64,000 nt of DNA from Lysobacter sp. Root494 (GCF_001427225.1 NZ_LMFH01000005.1:919325-983324); one strand, 5' to 3'. Positions 8,490 to 18,020 are shown, counted from the stretch's first letter. Made by a program: numbers and translations. Notes: generated by a model not told the origin, from the sequence alone.

Positions 8490-10730
8490 TCATGCAGCAC
8501 GCAGCGGCTCCTCGTAGCTGTAGACATAGTGGCCCGCACTGCGGGCGCTTCCCTTCTGCACGCCGTTGACGATGGCGCCCTTCAACTCGACGCCGTTCTG
8601 CTCGAGCCGCTGCTTGGCCATCGCGATTTCACGAGACTGGTTCTGGCCATAACGCACGACGAGCAGACTGGTGCCGGCGTGCTGGCCGATCACGGCCGCG
8701 TCGGTCACCGCGAGGACCGGCGGCGTATCGATGATCACCAGGTCGTAGCGCGAACCCAGCTGGTGCAGCAGCGAACCGAAGTTCGCGTGCATCAGCAGTT
8801 CCGACGGATTCGGCGGGATACGGCCGCGCGAGATGAAGGACAGGTTCTCGGTACCGGCCACGCGGCGGATCGCATCTTCCAGCGGAATCTGTCCGGAAAT
8901 CAGCTCGGACAGGCCATCTTCGGCGCGCACGCCGAGCAGGCGATGCAACGAGCCGCGGCGCATGTCCGCGTCGATCAGCAGCACGCGCTGGCCGGCCTGC
9001 GCGATCGTCACCGCGAGGTTGGAACACACGAACGACTTGCCGACGCCCGGGCTCGGACCAGCGATCATCAGCAGGTTGTTGCGCGTTTCCATGCGCGCGA
9101 AGTGCAGGCTGGTGCGCAGGCTGCGCAGCGCTTCCATCGCCATGTCGGATGGCGCACGCAGTGCGAGCAGCTTCGGACGGTTGCTCGGCTGGCGCGCATT
9201 GAGGCGCGGCGCTTCCACGCGTTCCTTCTGGCTGAGCATGATCGATGCATAGACCGGCAGGCCGAGGCGTTCGATTTCCGAAGGATCCTGCACGCCGCGA
9301 TTGAACATCTGGCGAACGAAGACCCAGGCGATCATCAGGAACGCACCCAATGCCGTGGCGCCGAGCACCAGCGGAATCTTCTTCGGCCACACCGGATTGA
9401 GCACGTCGACCGCCGGCGCGTCGACGACGAACGCATTGCCGATCGCGCTCGCGCGGGCGATGTCGAGCTGCTGCGCTTCGTTGAGGAGATTGGTGTAGGT
9501 CTGGTTGGAGACTTCCACGTCGCGGGTCAGCCGGAACAGGCCGCGCTGGATGTCCGGCATCGCGCCGAGCTGGCCTCGCAACTTCGCCTTCTCGTGCTCC
9601 AGTTCGCCGATCTGCTGCATCAGCGCCCGGGCCGCGGGATGCGCCGAAGTGAACTTGCTGTTGATGTCGGCCTGCTGCACCTTCAGCTGGGCGATGCTGC
9701 TGGCAAGCGCAGTGGTCTGGGCGAGGATTGCGCCGGTCTGCTGCGATACATCGACCGCCTGGTTGCGGCTCTGGAATTCATTCAGTGCCGCCTGCGCGCG
9801 CTCGAGCTCCGCCCGGACCTTAGGCAACTGCTCGTTGACGAACTGCAGGCGGTTCTTGGCTTCGGCGGACGTGCGATCCACGCTTTGCTGCACGTAGGCC
9901 TTGGTGACCTTCTCCAGCACCTTCTCTGCAACGATCGGGTCGGGATGATTGAAGCTCAGTCCGATGATGCCCGAATCCTTGCCGCGCTCCGCCGCTTCCA
10001 GCTGGCTGTAAAGGCGATTGATCGCGGTGAGCGGACTGCTCTTCTGCACATCGAAGTAGGTGCCGGGATTGGCAACGAGCTGCTGCAGTCGCATCGTTAC
10101 GCCTTCACCGCGCGAGGTTTCGCCGACGCGGCCTTCCACGAGGCGACGGCCGTTGCTGTCGAACAGCGTGTAGCGGCTGCCCTCGCCCGCCACGAGCAGC
10201 AGAGGAACGTCGAGCAGTTCACCGGGAAGATCGAGCTGGGCGATCTTCAGCTGTTCGCCGCCCCAGCCGTAGCGGCTGAGACCGAACCAAGACGAAGCCG
10301 CCCTGTCACCGTCCGCACCGCGATAGCTCCCGGCAATGAGCTTGCCGATGATCGGAAAACGCCGCGGCCTGGCCTGGACGTCGAGATCGAGATCGTTCAC
10401 GGCCTCACCCAATACGCGGCGCGACGTCATCAGCGGAACCTCGGTTGCCGCATGTGCCTGGCTGGGCTGCGCAGCCTGCACGCCAGGTTCCTGCCCGGGC
10501 ACGTTCGCCGACATGCCCTGGATCTGGATTACCGCCGTGGCCTGGTAGATCGGTGTCGCGAAGAGGACGTAGATCACGCTGGCCAGCGCGAACAGTGCTG
10601 TGCCGATCAGGATCGGCCACTTGTGGTCGGACAACAGTCCGAACACCGCTGGCATGTCGATGTCGTCATTACCCTGCGGCTGCATGCCCACGGGCGTGAC
10701 GCGATTGGATGCAAGCATGATTTCGTTCAC
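8490..10730 (-). CDS. Wzc-type polysaccharide co-polymerase and tyrosine autokinase
   Basis: Inner-membrane protein that controls chain length and export in Wzx/Wzy pathways. The N-terminal Wzz domain has a first membrane helix (WPILIGTALFALASVIYVLF) and a long periplasmic coiled-coil region, with a second helix before the cytoplasmic kinase. The kinase carries Walker A GPSPGVGKS (Lys565), Walker A' VLLIDADMR and Walker B LVIIDTPP, and ends in the tyrosine cluster HYVYSYEE. At 746 residues it is a one-piece Wzc rather than a split Gram-positive type. I chose GTG at 10730 because GGAGGT ends five bases before it; the longer open frame starts before this site. Its phosphatase partner is at 13372-13911. 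Confidence 0.93.
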   Translation of the reverse strand: MNEIMLASNRVTPVGMQPQGNDDIDMPAVFGLLSDHKWPILIGTALFALASVIYVLFATPIYQATAVIQIQGMSANVPGQEPGVQAAQPSQAHAATEVPLMTSRRVLGEAVNDLDLDVQARPRRFPIIGKLIAGSYRGADGDRAASSWFGLSRYGWGGEQLKIAQLDLPGELLDVPLLLVAGEGSRYTLFDSNGRRLVEGRVGETSRGEGVTMRLQQLVANPGTYFDVQKSSPLTAINRLYSQLEAAERGKDSGIIGLSFNHPDPIVAEKVLEKVTKAYVQQSVDRTSAEAKNRLQFVNEQLPKVRAELERAQAALNEFQSRNQAVDVSQQTGAILAQTTALASSIAQLKVQQADINSKFTSAHPAARALMQQIGELEHEKAKLRGQLGAMPDIQRGLFRLTRDVEVSNQTYTNLLNEAQQLDIARASAIGNAFVVDAPAVDVLNPVWPKKIPLVLGATALGAFLMIAWVFVRQMFNRGVQDPSEIERLGLPVYASIMLSQKERVEAPRLNARQPSNRPKLLALRAPSDMAMEALRSLRTSLHFARMETRNNLLMIAGPSPGVGKSFVCSNLAVTIAQAGQRVLLIDADMRRGSLHRLLGVRAEDGLSELISGQIPLEDAIRRVAGTENLSFISRGRIPPNPSELLMHANFGSLLHQLGSRYDLVIIDTPPVLAVTDAAVIGQHAGTSLLVVRYGQNQSREIAMAKQRLEQNGVELKGAIVNGVQKGSARSAGHYVYSYEEPLRAA

Positions 10731-10790
10731 TTCAAACCTCCGATATGCCGTTGGCCCGCTACCGATACGGACCAACCAGAACGTTGTGCC

Positions 10791-13079
10791 TCAAGCCGCC
10801 AGTGCCGGGCTCCTGGACGGCAGTGCCGCAAGCGCGTCGACGATGCGGAAGCTGGGCGAACCGACACCGTCGACATGGGCGGTGCGCAGCGCCTCGTAAG
10901 CCACCGGATCGCTCAGCAGTGTCATTACGCCGTCCGCAATCGCGGCATCGTCGACGGGCAGGTAGTGCGGATCGTCTCCATCCAGCGACACGCCGGCGTC
11001 GCGAAGCACCAGCACGGGCTTGCTGAGCAATGCAGCTTCGCTTTCCACTTCGGGCGAGCCCGTCAGCACGACGTGCGCCCGCTGCATCAGGTACGCGAAT
11101 GCGAGGTAATCCAGCGGCTCGACCAGGTGCACGTTCGCGGGCCGCCATCCGAGCCGTTGCGTGTCGCGTTGCGCATCGGGCGTAAGCGAGATCGGATACA
11201 CCACATCGATATCCGGCCGCACGCGTGCGACCTTGCGCAATGCACGGCCGAGGTGCGCAAACCCGTCTATCTGTTCGCGGTGGGTCACCAACAGCAGCGG
11301 GCTGTCGGCTCGGAGAAAGGCGAAGCGCTTTTGCAACGTGGCTTCGATGGCCTTGTCGTTGCGGATTCGGTCGATCGCGGTGCGCAAGGTATCTACCGCG
11401 GTATCGCCAGTGACCTGGATGCGATCCCGGGGAATGCCAGCCGCGAGCAGTTCGCGGCTGCTGGATTCGCTCGGAATGAAATGCACCGAGGCCAGTGCAC
11501 TTGCCACGCGCCGGTTGACCTGCTCGCCCGCCGATAATGCTGGCGACGCGGACATCGCTTCGGCGGCTGACTCGAGCCTCGCCACCGGGATGTGCTGGTA
11601 GCACGCCGCCAGGGTGGCCGCGAGCGTCGCTGCGGTATCGCCGTGCACCAGCACGATGTCGGGTTTCAACTCCTGCAGCACGCGCTTGATCCCGTCCAGC
11701 GTGGCCGAGGTGATATCGCTCGGATCGCCGTCGGGCGAGGTGATGCACAGGTCGATGTCCGGCTTCAGGTCGAACAGTTCGAGAATGCGATGCTGCTTCT
11801 CGGACGTCAGGTCGGTCACGCACACGTGCGTCGCGAATCGGGGGTCGAGGCAGAGCTGGCGTGCAACAGGCGCAATCCTGATCGTGTCCTGGGATTCGCC
11901 AAGGACGCACAGCGCCTTCAGCTGCCCCGGGATTCCCCGATCGGCCGTCTGCTGCAGCGCCTCCATGGAGTCGATCCTGAGCACCGTGTCGCCACTGAAC
12001 GCTGCGGCTACCGCTTCGCTGGCTACCTGCTCCTGTGCCCGCGTGTTGCCAAGCCAGCGCAGAAGCGCAGGAAGGCGCGCGATGTACAAGGCAAGCACAC
12101 CCGCGAACACCACGAAGTTCACGAGCGGCGGAAGTCCATGCAGTGCGTAGCCGAGCATCGCGAGCACGCCCGCCGAGCTGATCACGAGCACCAGCGCGCC
12201 ACGCGGCGAATACCCGGCATCGAGCAGCAGGTGATGCAGATGCTGCCGGTCAGGCTTGAAGGGTGAGCGCCCCAGGCGAATCCTCCGGACCATCACCGCC
12301 AGCGTGTCCATCAGCGGAATCGCCACGCACCACAGCACGTCGGCAGGAGCCATTCGCCCGACCTGCGGCTGGCTCAGGTAGATCAGGCTCCATGCAAGCA
12401 GGAAGCCGATCATCGTGCTTCCCGCATCGCCCATGAAAATCTTGCGCCCGTCGGGCCATCCCAGGTTCACCCCGAGATAGGGAACGAGCACCACCAGGAG
12501 GATCTGCAGCAACAACAGCACGCTCAGCGCTTGCCATCCCGTGCCCGACGAATAGGTCAGCACCGCCACGATGCTCACCATGGCGAGACCACCTGCGAGT
12601 CCGTCGATGCCATCCACCATGTTGTAGGCATTCATCAGGCCAACGACAGCAAGGATCGTGAGCGGAATGCCGAGCACGCTCAGGCGCAGTTCGGCGCCGC
12701 CTGCCACCTGACCGAGGCTGTCGACGTAGACACCCGTTGCAGCAATCACACCCGTCGCTGCGGCGACCTGGATGGCCAGGCGCGTTCGCACGCTGAGGTC
12801 GTAGAGGTCATCGAGAAGCCCAGTGAGCATGATCAGCGCACTGGACCCCAGCAGTACGACTACAAAGCGGTCCGTCGTGCCCAGGTAGCTGAGTCCCGCG
12901 ACAAGTCCGGTAAAAAAGCAGAGGCCGCCAATCAGCGGTATGCGGCCCTTGTGGCATTTGCGCGCATCGGGCCTGTCGACGAGCCCCACGCGCGGCGCAA
13001 GCGGCCGCAGCGAGAAGATCGCGACGAGAGTGACAGTAAGGGCAACCGACGCGGCGGCCACCAGTCTTGCGTCCGGCAT
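10791..13079 (-). CDS. fusion of a WecA-type GlcNAc-1-phosphate transferase and a degenerate WecB-like epimerase domain
   Basis: Residues 1-345 form a polyprenyl-phosphate HexNAc-1-P transferase of the WecA/MraY family: multiple membrane helices, the DD pair at 90-91, NMVDGIDGLAGG at 153-164, FMGDAGSTMIGF near 215 and HLHHLLLD near 280. This enzyme would load the first sugar phosphate on undecaprenyl phosphate. Residues about 385-745 resemble non-hydrolysing UDP-GlcNAc 2-epimerase: VHGDT (Asp481), Glu503, THREQ (His600). However, the HVEAGLR segment reads ARLESAA, and the UDP-binding SGGxQEE segment reads SPEVESEA, so activity is doubtful. The open frame is continuous. ATG 13079 has AGGAG five bases ahead; an upstream ATG at 13136 is less likely. 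Confidence 0.85.
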   Translation of the reverse strand: MPDARLVAAASVALTVTLVAIFSLRPLAPRVGLVDRPDARKCHKGRIPLIGGLCFFTGLVAGLSYLGTTDRFVVVLLGSSALIMLTGLLDDLYDLSVRTRLAIQVAAATGVIAATGVYVDSLGQVAGGAELRLSVLGIPLTILAVVGLMNAYNMVDGIDGLAGGLAMVSIVAVLTYSSGTGWQALSVLLLLQILLVVLVPYLGVNLGWPDGRKIFMGDAGSTMIGFLLAWSLIYLSQPQVGRMAPADVLWCVAIPLMDTLAVMVRRIRLGRSPFKPDRQHLHHLLLDAGYSPRGALVLVISSAGVLAMLGYALHGLPPLVNFVVFAGVLALYIARLPALLRWLGNTRAQEQVASEAVAAAFSGDTVLRIDSMEALQQTADRGIPGQLKALCVLGESQDTIRIAPVARQLCLDPRFATHVCVTDLTSEKQHRILELFDLKPDIDLCITSPDGDPSDITSATLDGIKRVLQELKPDIVLVHGDTAATLAATLAACYQHIPVARLESAAEAMSASPALSAGEQVNRRVASALASVHFIPSESSSRELLAAGIPRDRIQVTGDTAVDTLRTAIDRIRNDKAIEATLQKRFAFLRADSPLLLVTHREQIDGFAHLGRALRKVARVRPDIDVVYPISLTPDAQRDTQRLGWRPANVHLVEPLDYLAFAYLMQRAHVVLTGSPEVESEAALLSKPVLVLRDAGVSLDGDDPHYLPVDDAAIADGVMTLLSDPVAYEALRTAHVDGVGSPSFRIVDALAALPSRSPALAA

Positions 13080-13371
13080 GAGTGCTCCTGGCTCTGTTTG
13101 TCGTAGTCGCAGCAAACCGAAAGAGTCGGCATCCATGCGATTCAGGAAGACGCGGGGAGTGCAACATTCCGCGCATGATCCCTATGGAGTGAACAACGCA
13201 AAGCATTCTTGAACGCGGACCAGATTAGGCAGACGCGGTTGACGAGGAAATGAAAACGAGCGGGTGCATACATCTTCGATACAAGAAGTTGATGCGCGCG
13301 CAACCATGAACACGTACGGTTACGCATTCATCATTCACGGGAAGAAGACGTTCCTAAACAGGCGACATTTG
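13080..13371. other. non-coding gap between the Wzb and WecA-type genes
   Basis: A 292-base gap, the longest inside the polysaccharide locus. I see no credible ORF. Around 13270-13290 there is an imperfect stem (CATCTTC and GAAG..GATG arms) that could end the upstream transcript or shape a leader for the WecA-type gene. No convincing -35/-10 pair was found, so whether transcription restarts here is open. Confidence 0.4.
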
Positions 13372-13911
13372 CTAGATGAGTTCGCACCAGCGGTGCGCTG
13401 CCCGCTCGACCGCACGATAGAGGTGCTCAAAGGTTTCGCGCGGCCGGCCCAGGGGGTCGGGCATCTCGAATTCGCCGATCCAGCGTCCGAGCAGGAATGT
13501 TTTCCCCGTCGCTGATGGAAACCGCGTCCGGATGAATTCGAGGTGCGGCCGCTCCATCACCAGCACCAGGTCGGCAGCGTCAAGCATTGACTGGTCCAGC
13601 CGCCGGGCGACATGACGATCGGCATCGATTCCGCGCGCCGCCAGTACGCCGAGCGCGAACGGATCGATGCGGGCCCCTTCCGTTGCCGCTATTCCCGCTG
13701 ACTCGACAGTTACACCGTGTCCTTGCAGGCGCCTGCGAAGCACGTATTCGGCCATTGGGCTGCGGCAGATATTCCCCACGCACACGACGAGAATCCGCCG
13801 GATCGCGAAGGCCGAATCGGCAGACTGCCCGCGTCCAGGCGACGCGGGCAGTTCCGGTCCATCGACATCACGTGGAGGAGTTTCGTCAATCGGTGAAATT
13901 GTTCTGTGCAT
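13372..13911 (-). CDS. low-molecular-weight protein tyrosine phosphatase, Wzb type
   Basis: Cytoplasmic phosphatase expected to dephosphorylate the Wzc-type kinase encoded two genes on. The P-loop CVGNICRS places the nucleophile at Cys44 and the arginine at Arg50, and the general-acid loop is MPDPLG. The protein has 179 residues, with about 35 residues before the catalytic domain, longer than usual (about 145). No internal ATG offers a shorter start, and the ATG at 13911 overlaps the end of the Wza gene by 26 bases, consistent with translational coupling. Confidence 0.9.
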   Translation of the reverse strand: MHRTISPIDETPPRDVDGPELPASPGRGQSADSAFAIRRILVVCVGNICRSPMAEYVLRRRLQGHGVTVESAGIAATEGARIDPFALGVLAARGIDADRHVARRLDQSMLDAADLVLVMERPHLEFIRTRFPSATGKTFLLGRWIGEFEMPDPLGRPRETFEHLYRAVERAAHRWCELI

Positions 13912-15064
13912 TGGCTGCGCTGTTGATGATTCCCGATAGCGGCAGCAACTGGCTCAGGAAGCGGTTCCAGCGCGTGATGCCCGCTGGGCCGACAAACACG
14001 ACATCGCCTGCGCGCAGCGAGAAGGAACTGGCCAGCGCGAACGAGGACGCCGACTTTGCACGGAGGTGATAAACGGTGGCGCCGTTGCCTGATCTCTGCG
14101 ACGCGAGGTTTGCTGCGTCGATGCCGCGGACCACATACACCTCGTCGCCGTTGGACGTAACCTGGTTCAAGCCTCCCACGCGACCCAGCGCCTGGGTAAG
14201 CGACATGTCGCTGGTTTTGAAGGTCAGTGCCTGCGGACGAAGCACTTCGCCCAGGACGTACACCTGCTTGCGATCATTGAACGGCAGGTAGAGACGATCG
14301 CCCGGCTTCAGGTAGATATCGCCCGAGCCCTCCTGGCGGTTGAGCCTGTCGAGATCGATGTTGTAGCGACGGCCGTCGCGGATGAGCGTCAGCCCGGAAA
14401 GATCGGCCTGCTCGACATTGATGCCGCCTGTACCCACGGCCTTGGAGACCGTCAGCGGAACCGTGCTCACACCCTGCGGCGCCGTGTTGGTGAATGCACC
14501 TTCGAGCACCACCTGGCCGCCGTTGCCGCTGACACCGACGTCGACCTGCGGATCGCGCAGGTATTTCGAAAGGCGGCTCGTCAGCGTGCGCCGCAGCTCC
14601 TCGATCGTCATTCCCTGGACTTTCAGCGTTCCCACGTAGGGATAGAACATGGTGCCGTCCGGATACACGAGGCGGCCATTGCTCGCCGCGGATTGCTGCG
14701 TACCCGCCGGAGCAGTGAGTTCAGGGTGGTCCCACACGGTGACGAGCAGCGTGTCGCCCGGCTGGATCTCGTAACTTTGCGGCCTGTATTCGGTCAGCTC
14801 GGCAGGCAGAGGCTGCATCGCGTTTACGTTGTCGCCGCTGGCGACAAACTCCGGCGTGATTTCCACCATGCGCATTCCGTCCTGGTCACCCCGGGACATC
14901 GACTGCCCGGTAAGGCAACCGGCCAGTAACAGCGAGGCGGCGGCAACGACGACTGTGCGTGTTACGCGCTGTATTCCGTTTCCGTGCACCACTGTCGAGC
15001 TAAAGGAACTACAGACCGTCGAAAGGCGCGAAGCGCGTTCGGCGACAAGATGATTGGGTTGCAT
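13886..15064 (-). CDS. polysaccharide export outer-membrane lipoprotein, Wza/GumB family
   Basis: Forms the outer-membrane channel for the polymer. The 392-residue protein has a long N-region, then VVVAAASLLLAGC with the lipidated cysteine at residue 50, a poly_export domain beginning EIQPGDTLLVTVWDHPELT, and SLBB domains including YLKPGDRLYLP and VLGEVLRPQALTF. A final segment (FALASSFSLRAGDVVFVGP, then NRFLSQLLP) matches the C-terminal end of GumB-type proteins. AGGAG six bases ahead of ATG 15064 supports this start despite the long leader. It belongs with the Wzb and Wzc genes downstream. Confidence 0.93.
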   Translation of the reverse strand: MQPNHLVAERASRLSTVCSSFSSTVVHGNGIQRVTRTVVVAAASLLLAGCLTGQSMSRGDQDGMRMVEITPEFVASGDNVNAMQPLPAELTEYRPQSYEIQPGDTLLVTVWDHPELTAPAGTQQSAASNGRLVYPDGTMFYPYVGTLKVQGMTIEELRRTLTSRLSKYLRDPQVDVGVSGNGGQVVLEGAFTNTAPQGVSTVPLTVSKAVGTGGINVEQADLSGLTLIRDGRRYNIDLDRLNRQEGSGDIYLKPGDRLYLPFNDRKQVYVLGEVLRPQALTFKTSDMSLTQALGRVGGLNQVTSNGDEVYVVRGIDAANLASQRSGNGATVYHLRAKSASSFALASSFSLRAGDVVFVGPAGITRWNRFLSQLLPLSGIINSAANAQNNFTD

Positions 15065-15141
15065 CGTCCGCTCCTGTCCACTTGGCCAACAGAGCGTAAG
15101 CGGCGTTACGCTGATATCGCGTGAAGCTTGCTGGGGAAAAA

Positions 15142-15930
15142 TCAGCGTCCCGCGTTGGCGTCAAGGTCGCGTTGACGCGCAGTGGACTCGACGTGAAGAG
15201 CCATCAGCGCCACATACTCCTTTAGCGCGCGGCCGCTTCTCCACAGCGCGCTTGGTGACGGCAGCCAGCGTTCGCGCCACGTTTGCCGGTGGCCTTTCTC
15301 CGGCACGGGAACGGGTGTTACCTCGAATCCCTGTCGCTCGAACAACAGCATGGCGCGAGGCATGTGCAGAGCGGATGTCACCAGCAGGATGCGCCGCACA
15401 CCTAACGGATGTGCCAGCCGCGCGGTATTGATCGCATTGTCTTCGGTGTTGCGGCTGCGCTCCTCGAGCACCAACACCGATGCGGGCACGCCCAGCCGCT
15501 GTATGGCGGTTTTCATGCGCGCGGCCTCGCTTGCATCGCGCCCTCCCCGTCCGCCGGTGAGAATGACGATCGGCGCGCGCTTCGACAGCCAGGCGCGGGC
15601 GCCGGCAGCGAGCCGGCTGCTTCCCAGTTCCCAGGGATCGACGTCTTCGCGCTGCAACCACCAGTAGCGGCTGGCACCACCCAGGACGACGATCGCGTCC
15701 GCGCTCGGCAACGACGCCTCAGGAACCACGACGTGGCGGTCTTCCAAAGAACTGCGAAGCCCATCGGACACGACCGGAACCGACCAGGTGGCGGTCCACA
15801 GGAATGCCAGGGCAAACAGTGCCAGGGCGGTCCTGCGAAAGCCCAACGGAACGGCGATCGCGCCCACGACCGCAATCGCGAGCGACGCATACAGGGGATA
15901 ACTCAAGGCGGAAGCCAGGGCAGCAAGCAT
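15142..15930 (-). CDS. YdcF/ElyC-like DUF218 membrane protein
   Basis: A 262-residue protein with two membrane helices in the first 55 residues, then a DUF218 domain: DAIVVLGGASRYWW, IVILTGGRGG, EERSRNTEDNAINTARL and ILLVTSALHMPRAMLLF. The family includes E. coli YdcF, SanA and ElyC, some of which affect envelope integrity or lipid-carrier use; the biochemical reaction is unsettled. Here it sits between the nitroreductase-like and Wza genes, with gaps under 80 bases, so it probably acts in the envelope during polysaccharide assembly. Confidence 0.85.
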   Translation of the reverse strand: MLAALASALSYPLYASLAIAVVGAIAVPLGFRRTALALFALAFLWTATWSVPVVSDGLRSSLEDRHVVVPEASLPSADAIVVLGGASRYWWLQREDVDPWELGSSRLAAGARAWLSKRAPIVILTGGRGGRDASEAARMKTAIQRLGVPASVLVLEERSRNTEDNAINTARLAHPLGVRRILLVTSALHMPRAMLLFERQGFEVTPVPVPEKGHRQTWRERWLPSPSALWRSGRALKEYVALMALHVESTARQRDLDANAGR

Positions 15931-15945
15931 GCGCGGTGCGATTAC

Positions 15946-16974
15946 TCAGACGAAACTGACGATCGACTCCGTCCTGCGCCGGGGCGACGCGGCTACCACC
16001 AGGCTATCGGGCGGATACCCGGCGCCCATCATGGTGATGACCGCGTAGTTGTCGTCCAGCTTGAGCAGGCGACGCAGGGCGCGATCGCGCCCCGGTTCGA
16101 CGCTCCAGTTGAGCATGCAGGCGCCAACGTGCAACGAGTGGAGCGCCAGTGCGAGCGACATGGCAAAAATGCCGCCATCGACCCAGCACTGATTGCGCTC
16201 TCCCATCGAAGTGAAAGCACGCATGTCGGACGCCACCACGATCACGGCGCCCAGGCGGTCGCCGAAGCCACGGTTTCCGTTCTGCAACCGCAGCATGTCA
16301 TCCATCTTCGAACGTTCCGTGCTCACGAAAGCACGCGCGCTCTGGCGGTTGCACACCGATGGAGCCTGCTGCGCGATGCGCACTGCGGTCTGCAGAACCT
16401 CATGGGCGATCGGGCGCCCATCGAATTGCCGCACGCTGTGCCGGCTCAGCAGGAAGCGCTGCGCTGCCTCGCTTTCGAACGGAAACAGGGTTTCCGCCGT
16501 GAGCGAGGCGACGCCTCCGCAAGGCTCACTCGTGCATTCGGAGAGGAAGCGGTCGATCGTGGCTTCCAGTTCGGGCGCGATCTTGGCGGAATTGAAGCGT
16601 CGATACCCGGCCAGCGCGCCGCGGGCGAACACGGTCACGTCCGCGGTTCCAAATTCCCTTTCGTAGCGTGCGATGGTGCGCATCAGCCGGATCACCACGT
16701 CACGTCCGAACCCATAGCGCGGCGACGGCAGCGCCATGCCCTTCTCGAGCCGGTGGTAATCCATGGAGATGTGCGCCGCCAGCCGCTCCGCGTCGTCGGT
16801 CGAGCGCCCGGCGGAGGAAGCCGCCAGGAATCGCCGCGCGTCGTAGCCGTAGTTGGAAAGCACCTTTAACCGCGCGAGCATCCTGCGTATGGCGACGCGC
16901 CGCTCGGCCGGCACCAGAGCCTTGATCCTTGCCCGCATATCCGGCACGACGCCTGCCTCCGCAACACTGTTCAT
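15946..16974 (-). CDS. nitroreductase-fold protein of the polysaccharide locus
   Basis: A 342-residue protein with a C-terminal nitroreductase domain (SRHSVRQFDGRPI start, APSVCNRQSAR, then GGIFAMSLALALHSL and MGAGYPP). About 150 helical residues precede it, so it is longer than simple FMN nitroreductases. SRHSVR fits the usual phosphate-binding start of the FMN site. The ATG at 16974 overlaps the stop of the EpsG-like gene in an ATGA arrangement, which fixes the start. Proteins of this kind occur in polysaccharide clusters next to pyruvyltransferases, but their reaction is not known to me; a redox modification of a sugar or carrier is only a guess. Confidence 0.8.
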   Translation of the reverse strand: MNSVAEAGVVPDMRARIKALVPAERRVAIRRMLARLKVLSNYGYDARRFLAASSAGRSTDDAERLAAHISMDYHRLEKGMALPSPRYGFGRDVVIRLMRTIARYEREFGTADVTVFARGALAGYRRFNSAKIAPELEATIDRFLSECTSEPCGGVASLTAETLFPFESEAAQRFLLSRHSVRQFDGRPIAHEVLQTAVRIAQQAPSVCNRQSARAFVSTERSKMDDMLRLQNGNRGFGDRLGAVIVVASDMRAFTSMGERNQCWVDGGIFAMSLALALHSLHVGACMLNWSVEPGRDRALRRLLKLDDNYAVITMMGAGYPPDSLVVAASPRRRTESIVSFV

Positions 16975-18020
16975 AGAACGATTCCATTGGATACGTAGTA
17001 GTAGAGCGCGCCGCAGGCGCCGAGCAGTCCGATCTGGACGAGCAGCGGATTGCGCAGGATGCTGACCCGGCTGAAGCACAGGATGGCGGCAACGATCAGC
17101 GAAGCCGACAGCCATGCGGGCAGCAGGAATCGATTCGAATACGAACCCCAGCCCACGGCGAAGAACGGCAGCACCATCACCAGGTACACCGCGGCGCTCT
17201 GGAGGATCGCTTCACGATGCGACTCGCGGATCAAAGGCGCGAGCATGTGCGGCAACGCATACCAGAAGATCGAGAAGACAGCGAAGTCGATTCGCACGCC
17301 GGAACGATAATCCGGGTTGTACGCGTACTCCTGCACGAATGCGTACAGCTGCGGCACGAATGCCTGCACCAGCTTCATCGAAAGACCCGACACATAGGCC
17401 GCGAATGCGAGCAGCGCGATCCAGCGCAAGGTCCTGGCATTCACGAGAAGCGCCGGGGCACAGGCCAGGTACATCAACGAAGACAGGTGCAGGCTGGACG
17501 CCAGTGCTCCGAAAACCACGAACTGCAGCCATTGCCGGCGCTGGAACGAAAGCAGCGCGGTGAAGATGAGCAGTGCCGCCAATCCCTGGCGCACAGCATT
17601 GATCGCGGCATTCATGAACATCGGCGACACGAACAGGAGCGTGACCGATGCAGTCAGGAACATCGCAAATCCCCGCCCGCCGCCAATGTGGTTGAAGTAT
17701 TTTCGACACGCGACGAAGGCGATCAGCAAAAGCAACGCGAACAACGAGATCTGATATCCGATCACGCCGAAGCCCAGCGTTCGCAACGTGTTGCTTACGA
17801 GGACGAATCCGGGTTCCAGGCGCGTGTGGATCGCCGTATGTCCCAGGGATTCGTAGAAACCTGCGTACACACGGGTGTCCGTGCCGATGTCGAGCGGGCG
17901 GCTCCCGACGGCCCAGCAGGCAAATACCGCCGCCAGGGCGAGCAGCAGGAAGCTGAGTCCGGAGGCGGCGGCATCGGCACGATTGGATTCCGGGAGCGGC
18001 ATCGCGGCATAGGCCGTCAT
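16971..18020 (-). CDS. EpsG-family membrane protein, probable Wzy polymerase
   Basis: A 349-residue polytopic protein with about ten hydrophobic segments. Features typical of EpsG-like polymerases are an early GTDTRVYAGFYES loop, then LEPGFVLVS, and NAAINAVRQGLAALLIF, matching the family's NxxRQ motif. EpsG-type proteins are thought to join repeat units at the periplasmic face, as Wzy does. The start at 18020 overlaps the previous stop (ATGA) and its own stop overlaps the next start (ATGA), which shows tight operon packing. It is the only polymerase candidate in the locus. Confidence 0.85.
   Translation of the reverse strand: MTAYAAMPLPESNRADAAASGLSFLLLALAAVFACWAVGSRPLDIGTDTRVYAGFYESLGHTAIHTRLEPGFVLVSNTLRTLGFGVIGYQISLFALLLLIAFVACRKYFNHIGGGRGFAMFLTASVTLLFVSPMFMNAAINAVRQGLAALLIFTALLSFQRRQWLQFVVFGALASSLHLSSLMYLACAPALLVNARTLRWIALLAFAAYVSGLSMKLVQAFVPQLYAFVQEYAYNPDYRSGVRIDFAVFSIFWYALPHMLAPLIRESHREAILQSAAVYLVMVLPFFAVGWGSYSNRFLLPAWLSASLIVAAILCFSRVSILRNPLLVQIGLLGACGALYYYVSNGIVL

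Noticed and set aside
6870-11537. Very long plus-strand open frame (over 1500 codons) opposite the AsnB-like, Wzc and WecA-type genes
   Set aside because: It is antisense to clearly conserved genes, and its composition (many His, Arg, Gln, Ala) is that of a high-GC shadow frame. No domain can be recognised.
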